Positions 58,592 to 64,000 of a stretch of 64,000 bases of DNA are shown here, in pieces. The notes beneath the pieces are model-generated. The model made no database searches and had not been told where the DNA came from. It saw nothing but the letters and a program-made list of their open reading frames with translations. Made by a program: the position numbers and the translations under genes. Every line of letters begins with the position of its first letter. Position 1 is the stretch's first letter. Source of the DNA: Alphaproteobacteria bacterium (GTDB taxonomy: Bacteria; Pseudomonadota; Alphaproteobacteria; Reyranellales; Reyranellaceae); the NCBI GenBank assembly GCA_019635875.1, contig JAHBYP010000002.1:372001-436000 (forward strand). The letters run 5' to 3'.

Positions 58592-59593
58592 ATGAAGCGT
58601 GACGTCTTGCGTTGGATCGCCATCCTCGCGGTTGCCGGCGCCGCCGGCGCGGCGCACGCCCAGACCGCGATCAAGCCGGCCGTGGTCTACGGCATGGGCG
58701 GCAAGTTCGACAAGTCGTTCAACGAGGGCGTCCACAACGGCGTCACCAAGTTCAAGACCGAGACCAAGCTCGACGTCGCCGAGTTCGAGAGCAGCAACGA
58801 GACGCAGTTCGAGCAGGCGCACCGGCGCTTCGCCCAGCGCGGCCAGGACCCGATCATCGGCGTCGGCTTCTCGCAGGCGGTGGCGCTGGAGAAGATCGCC
58901 AAGGAGTTCCCCAAGATCCGTTTCACCCTGATCGACAGCAAGGTCGACCTGCCCAACGTGCAGTCGGTGCTGTTCAAGGAGCAGGAAGGCTCGTTCCTGG
59001 TCGGCTACCTGGCGGCGCTGGCGTCGAAGACCGGCAAGATCGGCTTCGTCGGCGGCATGGACATCCCGCTGATCCGCCGCTTCGCCTGCGGCTACGTCCA
59101 GGGCGCGCGCCACGCCAACGCCAAGATCGAGGTGATCCAGAACATGACCGGCACGACGCCGGCGGCGTGGAACGATCCGGGCCGCGGCGCCGAGCTCGCA
59201 AAGGGCCAGTTCGACCGCGGCGTCGACGTGATCTACGCCGCCGCCGGCGGCACCGGCATCGGCGTGCTGCAGGCGGCCAAGGATCGCGACAAGCTTGCCA
59301 TCGGCGTTGATTCCAACCAGAACCATCTGCATCCCGGCACCATGCTGACCTCGATGGTCAAGCGCGTCGACCTCGTCGCCTATCAGAGCTTCCAGGCCGC
59401 CAGGGGCGGCGCGTGGAAGCCCGGCCTGCAGGTGCTGGGCCTGAAGGAAGGCGGCGTCGACTGGGCGCTCGACCAGCACAACGACATGCTGGTGACGCCG
59501 CCGATGCGCCGCCAGATGGACACGGTGAAGGCCGGCATCATCTCCGGCTCGATCAAGGTCCACGACTACATGAGCAACAATACTTGCCCGTAG
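58592..59593 (+). CDS. BMP/PnrA-type nucleoside-binding lipoprotein or periplasmic protein
   Basis: A 333-residue basic-membrane-protein family binding protein with a signal peptide (WIAILAVAGAAGAAHA; no lipobox Cys). KPAVVYGMGGKFDKSFNEG, EQAHRRFAQRGQDPIIGVGF, LFKEQEGSFLVGYLAAL and KIGFVGGMDIPLIRRFACGY, then VDVIYAAAGGTGIGVLQAA, follow the PnrA/BmpA/Med family that binds purine and pyrimidine nucleosides. GGGAGGG precedes ATG 58592. First gene of an operon continuing through ATPase, two permeases, cytidine deaminase and PNP. Confidence 0.9.
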   Translation: MKRDVLRWIAILAVAGAAGAAHAQTAIKPAVVYGMGGKFDKSFNEGVHNGVTKFKTETKLDVAEFESSNETQFEQAHRRFAQRGQDPIIGVGFSQAVALEKIAKEFPKIRFTLIDSKVDLPNVQSVLFKEQEGSFLVGYLAALASKTGKIGFVGGMDIPLIRRFACGYVQGARHANAKIEVIQNMTGTTPAAWNDPGRGAELAKGQFDRGVDVIYAAAGGTGIGVLQAAKDRDKLAIGVDSNQNHLHPGTMLTSMVKRVDLVAYQSFQAARGGAWKPGLQVLGLKEGGVDWALDQHNDMLVTPPMRRQMDTVKAGIISGSIKVHDYMSNNTCP

Positions 59594-61119
59594 AGGGCGC
59601 GGCGCCGCCGGCCGTCGAGCTGCGCGGCATCGACAAGTCGTTCGGCACGGTGCGCGCCAACAAGGGCGTGTCGCTCAGCGTCGCCAGGGGCTCGGTCACC
59701 GGCATCGTCGGCGAGAACGGTGCCGGCAAGTCGACCCTGATGAGCATCCTCTACGGGCTCTACGAGGCCGATGCCGGCGAGATCCTGATCGACGGCGAGC
59801 CCGTGCGCATTCGCGGACCGGCCGACGCCATCGCCCACGGCATCGGCATGGTCCACCAGCATTTCATGCTGGTCGACACCTTCACGGTCCTCGAGAACCT
59901 GGTGCTCGGCGCCGAAGGCGGGCCGGTGCTGCGGCGCGGCCTCGCCGCGGCGCGCCGAGAGCTTTCGCGGCTGGCGGGCGAGTACGGGCTGAGCGTCGAT
60001 CCCGACGCGGTCGTCGCCGGCCTTTCGGTCGGCGAGCAGCAGCGCGTCGAGATCCTCAAGGTGCTGTTGCGCGGCGCGCGCGTGCTGATCCTCGACGAGC
60101 CCAGTGCCGTGCTCACGCCGCAGGAGACCGACCGGCTCTTTCGCATCCTCGCCACGCTGAAGGAGCGCGGCGTCACCGTTCTGCTGATCACCCACAAGCT
60201 GCGCGAGATCATCGCGGCGACCGACACGGTCTATGTCATGCGCCAGGGCGAGGTGGTCGCCGAGCGGCGCACCGCGGACACCAGTACCGAGGAGCTCGCC
60301 GAGCTGATGGTCGGCCGCAAGGTGCGCCTGACGCTCGACAAGGAGTCGGTCGAGCTCGGCGAGGTGCTGCTGAAGGCGGAGAAGCTCGCGCTCGTCGACG
60401 CGCGCGGCGTGAAGCTGCTCGACGGCATCGATCTGAAGCTGCGCGCCGGCGAGATCCTGGGCGTCGCCGGCGTCTCGGGCAACGGCCAGACCGAGCTGCT
60501 GCAGGTTCTCGCCGGCGTGCGCGCGCCGTCGGGCGGCCGCCTGCAGGTCCGCGGCCGCGTCGTCGATGCGAGCGATCCGACCGACCCGGCCGAGATGCGC
60601 GCGCTGGGGCTGTGTCATGTGCCCGAGGACCGGTTGCGCCAGGGCATGGTCGCGCCGTTCCGCGCCGCCGAGACGTCGATCCTGGGCTATCACCGGCTCA
60701 AGCCGTTCACCCGGCGCTTTCGCCTCGACCACACCGCGACCACGGCGCATTGCGGCCTGCTGATGGAGCGCTTCGACGTGCGCCCGCCGATCCCGGCGCT
60801 GCGCTCCTCGAGCTTCTCCGGCGGCAACCAGCAGAAGCTGGTGCTGGCGCGCGAGATGGATCGCACCCCGCGCATCCTGCTGGTCGGCCAGCCGACGCGC
60901 GGCGTCGACATCGGCGCCATCGAGTTCATCCATCGCCAGCTGGTGGCGGCACGCGACGCCGGCTGCGCCGTGCTGGTGGTCTCTGTCGAGCTCGAGGAGA
61001 TCCTATCGCTCGCCGACCGCATCGTCGTGATGTTCGGCGGCCGCATCGTCGGCGAGGTGCCGGCGGCGAGAGCCGACGAACGCACGCTGGGCCTGATGAT
61101 GGCCAACGCGCATGTGTAG
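59584..61119 (+). CDS. Nucleoside ABC transporter ATPase (two-domain, NupO/RbsA-like)
   Basis: A 511-residue double ATPase. Domain 1: Walker A VGENGAGKST, signature LSVGEQQRVEI, Walker B RVLILDEPSAVLT and HxxHKLR switch. Domain 2: a degenerate Walker A GVSGNGQTELLQVL, signature FSGGNQQKLVLARE and ILLVGQPTRGVDIG. This asymmetry is typical of the nucleoside and ribose importers. The start is TTG 59584, overlapping the binding-protein gene by 10 nt; no ATG or GTG exists upstream of the Walker A strand in frame. R5 begins 13 nt after the stop. Confidence 0.88.
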   Translation: MPVEGAAPPAVELRGIDKSFGTVRANKGVSLSVARGSVTGIVGENGAGKSTLMSILYGLYEADAGEILIDGEPVRIRGPADAIAHGIGMVHQHFMLVDTFTVLENLVLGAEGGPVLRRGLAAARRELSRLAGEYGLSVDPDAVVAGLSVGEQQRVEILKVLLRGARVLILDEPSAVLTPQETDRLFRILATLKERGVTVLLITHKLREIIAATDTVYVMRQGEVVAERRTADTSTEELAELMVGRKVRLTLDKESVELGEVLLKAEKLALVDARGVKLLDGIDLKLRAGEILGVAGVSGNGQTELLQVLAGVRAPSGGRLQVRGRVVDASDPTDPAEMRALGLCHVPEDRLRQGMVAPFRAAETSILGYHRLKPFTRRFRLDHTATTAHCGLLMERFDVRPPIPALRSSSFSGGNQQKLVLAREMDRTPRILLVGQPTRGVDIGAIEFIHRQLVAARDAGCAVLVVSVELEEILSLADRIVVMFGGRIVGEVPAARADERTLGLMMANAHV

Positions 61120-61132
61120 CGCAGCAGCCTCC

Positions 61133-61284
61133 CCTTCTCCCCGCGAAGGCGGGGAGAAGGGGCCCGAAGGGCGGATGAGGGGCTTCGCGGCGTCTCAACG
61201 ATGCGGACGTGAGTCGTTGCACGAGAAGCCCCTCATCCGCCTCGCTGCGCTCGGCACCTTCTCCCCACCTTCGTGGGGAGAAGG
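61133..61284 (+). repeat. R5 bipartite repeat inside the nucleoside-transporter operon
   Basis: 152 bp built like R1: terminal hairpin CCTTCTCCCCGCGAAGGCGG and complement, a type-A stem (GCCC-GAA-GGGC), GGATGAGGGGCTTC, a centre, then the inverted half with a B-like stem. It splits the operon between ATPase and permease genes. Its right arm, GGGGAGAAGG, ends 3 nt before the permease ATG and supplies its ribosome-binding site. Confidence 0.8.
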
Positions 61285-61287
61285 CTC

Positions 61288-62391
61288 ATGACCACCGTCC
61301 CGCGCCGCGCGCTGCCGCCCTGGGCCGAGATCGGCCTGCTGCCGCTGGTCAACATCGCGCTGGCACTGATCACCGTCGGCGTCATCGTGACGGCGATCGG
61401 CGTCGATCCGCTGAGGGCGCTGAACCTGCTCGTCGCCGGTGCGTTGGGTTCCTCGGAGGCCATCGGCTACACGCTGTACTACGCCACCAACTTCGCCTTC
61501 ACCGGGCTGGCCGTGGCCGTGGCCTTCCACGCCGGCCTGTTCAATATCGGCGGCGAGGGCCAGGCCTATATCGGCGGGCTGGGCGCCGGGCTGTGCGTGC
61601 TGGCGCTCGACCGCTTCCTGCCCGGCATCATCCTGGTGCCACTGGCGATCCTCGCCTCGGCGGCCTTCGGCGCGGCGTGGGCGGCGGTGCCGGCATGGCT
61701 GCAGGCGCATCGCGGCAGCCACATCGTCATCACCACCATCATGTTCAACTTCGTCGCCGCGGCGCTGATGGTCTACCTGATGGTCAACGTGCTGATCGCG
61801 CCCGGCTCGATGACGCCACAGAGCCGCGGCTTCGAGGCCGGCACGCTGCCGGCGATGCACGAGGCGCTGGCGGCGATCGGCATCGGCGTGGCGCGGTCGG
61901 CGCTCAATCTCTCGATCGTGCTGGCGGTGCTGTGCTGCGGCGGCGTCTGGATCTTCCTGTGGCATACGCCCTGGGGCTATTCGCTGCGCGCCATGGGCCA
62001 CAACCCGGACGCCGCGACCTATGCCGGCAGCGACCTGAAGCAGCTCACCATGATGGCGATGTGCCTGTCGGGCGCGCTCGCCGGCCTCGTCGGCGTCAAC
62101 GAGATCCTCGGCGTGCATCACCGCCTGGTGCTCGACTTCACCGCCGGCTACGGCTTCGCCGGCATCGCCGTGTCGCTGATGGGCCGCAACCACCCGCTGG
62201 GCATCGCGCTGGCGGCGCTGCTGTTCGGCGCCCTGCAGCAGGGCGGCGCCGAGCTCGCCTTCGAGATCCCGGCGATGACGCGCGAGATGGTCGTGGTCAT
62301 CCAGGGCCTGGTGATCCTGTTCTCCGGCGCGCTCGCCAACCTGCCGCGCCCCTGGCTGCAATCCCTGCTGGCGCGGGTCAGGCGCGCATGA
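61288..62391 (+). CDS. Nucleoside ABC transporter permease (NupP-like)
   Basis: A 367-residue permease of the BPD_transp_2 family with about nine hydrophobic segments. FHAGLFNIGGEGQAYIGGLG is the characteristic loop of nucleoside and simple-sugar permeases. VITTIMFNFVAAALMVYL and YAGSDLKQLTMMAMCLSGAL agree with the YufP/NupP type. ATG 61288 with GGGGAGAAGG upstream, contributed by R5. The stop overlaps the second permease (ATGA). Confidence 0.9.
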   Translation: MTTVPRRALPPWAEIGLLPLVNIALALITVGVIVTAIGVDPLRALNLLVAGALGSSEAIGYTLYYATNFAFTGLAVAVAFHAGLFNIGGEGQAYIGGLGAGLCVLALDRFLPGIILVPLAILASAAFGAAWAAVPAWLQAHRGSHIVITTIMFNFVAAALMVYLMVNVLIAPGSMTPQSRGFEAGTLPAMHEALAAIGIGVARSALNLSIVLAVLCCGGVWIFLWHTPWGYSLRAMGHNPDAATYAGSDLKQLTMMAMCLSGALAGLVGVNEILGVHHRLVLDFTAGYGFAGIAVSLMGRNHPLGIALAALLFGALQQGGAELAFEIPAMTREMVVVIQGLVILFSGALANLPRPWLQSLLARVRRA

Positions 62392-63362
62392 GCGAGGGTT
62401 TCGACCTCGTCGTGCTGACGCTCGCGGCGACCTTGCGGGTGGCCACGCCGCTGATCCTCTGCGCCATGGGCGGGCTGTTCTCGGAGCGCAGCGGCATCAT
62501 CGATATCGGCCTCGAGGGCAAGATGCTGATGGCCGCCTTCGCCGCGGGCACCATCGCCGCGGTGACCGGCTCGGCCTGGCTGGCGGTAATCGCCGCCATC
62601 CTCGCCAGCACGGCGATGGCGCTGCTGCACGGCTTCGCCTGCATCACCTGGCGCGGCAACCAGGTGGTAAGCGGCGTGGCGATCAACATCATCGCCGCCG
62701 GCCTCACGATCGTGCTCGGCACGGCGTTCTTCGCCCGCGGTGGCCAGACGCCGCCGCTGGCGCCGGAAGCGCGGCTGATGCCGCTGACCCTGCCCGGCGC
62801 GGAAATGTTGGCAGGCGTGCCGGTCCTCGGGCCGATCTATCGCAGCCTGATCAGCGGCCAGAACGGGCTGGTCTATGTCGCGCTGCTGTCGGTGCCGCTG
62901 ACCTGGTGGATCGTCGGCAAGACGCGGTTCGGTCTGCGGCTGCGCGCCGTGGGCGAGATGCCGCTGGCGGTCGATTCCGCCGGCATCTCGGTGGCGTGGC
63001 TGCGCTATCGCGCCGTGCTGCTGTGCGGGCTGTTGGCGGGCATCGCCGGCGCCTATCTGGCGATCGCGCAGAACGCCGGCTTCAGCCGCGACATGACGGC
63101 CGGCCAGGGCTTCATCGCCCTGGCGGCGATCATCTTCGGCAAATGGCGGCCATTGCCGGCCTTCGGCGCCTGCCTCATGTTCGGCCTGCTCGACGCCGTG
63201 GCGATCCGCCTGCAGGGCGTGCGATTGCCCAGCATTGGAGAGGTGCCGGTGCAGCTGATCCAGGCGCTGCCTTACCTGCTGACCATCCTGCTGCTGGCCG
63301 GCTTCATCGGCCGCGCCGGCGCGCCCAGGGCGATCGGCGTGCCGTACGAGAAGGAGCATTGA
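62388..63362 (+). CDS. Nucleoside ABC transporter permease (NupQ-like)
   Basis: A 324-residue permease, the smaller partner of the pair. LRVATPLILCAMGGLFSERS, then GIIDIGLEGKMLMAAF at about residue 40 and GNQVVSGVAINIIAAGLTIV match the YufQ/NupQ group; GFIALAAIIFGKWRPLPAFG is the late ATPase-contact region. Overlaps the first permease by 4 nt. The GTG start of cdd lies directly after its stop. Confidence 0.9.
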   Translation: MSEGFDLVVLTLAATLRVATPLILCAMGGLFSERSGIIDIGLEGKMLMAAFAAGTIAAVTGSAWLAVIAAILASTAMALLHGFACITWRGNQVVSGVAINIIAAGLTIVLGTAFFARGGQTPPLAPEARLMPLTLPGAEMLAGVPVLGPIYRSLISGQNGLVYVALLSVPLTWWIVGKTRFGLRLRAVGEMPLAVDSAGISVAWLRYRAVLLCGLLAGIAGAYLAIAQNAGFSRDMTAGQGFIALAAIIFGKWRPLPAFGACLMFGLLDAVAIRLQGVRLPSIGEVPVQLIQALPYLLTILLLAGFIGRAGAPRAIGVPYEKEH

Positions 63363-63758
63363 GTGGCCGCGCCCGATGACCTGCTGAGCCTGGCCCGCGC
63401 CATGATGGGCCGCGCCTATGCGCCCTATTCCAAGTTCCAGGTCGGCGCCGCGCTGCGCGCCGAGGACGGCTCGATCCATGGCGGCTGCAACGTCGAGAAC
63501 GCCGCCTATCCCCAGGGGTGGTGCGCCGAAGCCTCGGCGATCGCCGCCCTGGTCGGCGCCGGCCGACGGCGCATCGTCGAGGCGCTGGTGATCGGCGGCG
63601 GCGAGGCGCTGTGCACGCCCTGCGGCGGCTGCCGCCAGAAGCTGCGCGAGTTCGCCGGCGAGGAGCTGCCGATCCATGTCTGCGGCCCCGAAGGCTGGCG
63701 CCGGACGCTGAGGCTGGGCGAGCTGCTGCCGCTGTCATTCGGACCGCACAATCTATGA
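63363..63758 (+). CDS. cdd: Cytidine deaminase
   Basis: A 131-residue homotetrameric-type cytidine deaminase. GCNVENAAYPQGWCAEASAI carries the substrate-binding NVEN and zinc-binding Cys with the catalytic Glu (CAEASA). PCGGCRQKL supplies the two other zinc cysteines. It converts cytidine and deoxycytidine to uridine forms. GTG start at 63363 immediately after the permease stop; the end overlaps the PNP start as ATGA. Linked to a nucleoside importer, it acts in salvage. Confidence 0.93.
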   Translation: MAAPDDLLSLARAMMGRAYAPYSKFQVGAALRAEDGSIHGGCNVENAAYPQGWCAEASAIAALVGAGRRRIVEALVIGGGEALCTPCGGCRQKLREFAGEELPIHVCGPEGWRRTLRLGELLPLSFGPHNL

Positions 63759-64000
63759 GCGGCGAGATCGATCGCTGCCTCGGGGAGATCGCGCGCCGGG
63801 CGCCGGGCTTCGTGCCGCGGGTCGCGATGATCCTCGGCTCCGGCCTGTCCGACTTCGCGGACGAGATCGCCACACCGCGGCGCATCGACTACGCCGCGCT
63901 GCCCGGCTTCCCGCAGCCTGGCGTCGGCGGACACGCCGGCAAGCTCGTGCTCGGCACGATCGCCGGCACCAATGTCGCCGTGCTGCAGGGACGCGAGCAC
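63755..64000 (+). CDS. punA: Purine-nucleoside phosphorylase, N-terminal fragment
   Basis: The first 82 codons reach the right window edge. FVPRVAMILGSGLSDFADEI holds the phosphate-binding GSGLSDF, and PGFPQPGVGGHAGKLVLGTI the conserved GHAG. VAVLQGREH is the next phosphate-site segment. This is the trimeric PunA/XapA (PNP-I) type that splits purine nucleosides with phosphate. Overlaps cdd by 4 nt and completes the uptake-and-salvage operon within the window. Confidence 0.9.
   Translation, partial: MSGEIDRCLGEIARRAPGFVPRVAMILGSGLSDFADEIATPRRIDYAALPGFPQPGVGGHAGKLVLGTIAGTNVAVLQGREH

Overview
The window is GC-rich chromosome from what is probably an alphaproteobacterium of the Rhodospirillales/Hyphomicrobiales type. 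It has many oxidoreductases and ABC importers, Mo-hydroxylases, a phasin, a wax-ester/DGAT enzyme and very abundant short palindromic repeats. Lineage is inferred from gene content only; no rRNA or tRNA gene was recognised. Most genes sit in short, tightly coupled cassettes with ATGA or GTGA overlaps.

Layout. 1-9 kb: GMC oxidoreductase 5' end, a D-2-hydroxyacid dehydrogenase/MFS pair, an HExxH protein, a secreted hydrolase, a molybdopterin oxidoreductase, two small secreted proteins and an LLM-type flavin enzyme. 9.1-12.4 kb: a complete IS5-type insertion sequence followed by an AT-richer two-gene island (AIPR-family protein and DUF2971 protein) that looks horizontally acquired and defence-like. 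12.4-17.1 kb: a prophage-type replication block (HNH nuclease, frameshifted primase-helicase, replication-initiator-like protein, unknown protein) plus a decayed second copy of the helicase 3' end. 17.5-27 kb: desaturase, substrate-binding protein, TfoX-like, acyl-CoA-dehydrogenase-like, DUF559 nuclease, phytanoyl-CoA dioxygenase-like, N-acyl-D-amino-acid deacylase. 26-32 kb: a LysR regulator divergent from an SbtA-type bicarbonate transporter, then a three-subunit xanthine-dehydrogenase/CO-dehydrogenase-like Mo-hydroxylase operon ending in a clear terminator. 32-38.8 kb: phosphatase, GST, LysR, second D-2-hydroxyacid dehydrogenase, flavin monooxygenase, dienelactone hydrolase. 38.8-46.7 kb: a glycerophosphodiester/glycerol-phosphate uptake locus (ugpB-A-E-Q with an AraM-like dehydrogenase, no ATPase gene) divergent from a SorC-type regulator and an FGGY kinase across a perfect 9-bp palindrome. 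46.7-55 kb: FAH-family hydrolase, gamma-glutamyltransferase, nitroreductase, phasin, DUF445, lipase-like hydrolase, WS/DGAT, GNAT. 55.2-58.4 kb: a self-sufficient CYP102-type P450-reductase fusion. 58.6 kb to the end: a nucleoside-uptake ABC transporter with cytidine deaminase and the start of purine-nucleoside phosphorylase.

The least ordinary layer is the repeats. Family R1 (about 120 bp, nine full copies) is a bipartite inverted element whose halves are always of two different hairpin types (A and B), and every copy starts or ends 3-9 nt from a stop codon. Family R4 occurs in a 560-bp form carrying a DUF559 (Vsr-like) endonuclease gene between 43-bp terminal inverted repeats, and in a 121-bp form lacking the gene but keeping both ends. 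The short form sits between 53-bp direct repeats made from the 3' end of the molybdopterin oxidoreductase gene, so the gene stays intact. This suggests a DUF559-associated mobile element with MITE-like derivatives that targets gene 3' ends. Families R2 (about 65 bp), R3 (about 60 bp, flanking one gene as direct repeats) and R5 (152 bp, inside the nucleoside-transporter operon) add protein tails, start regions or ribosome-binding sites to neighbouring genes.
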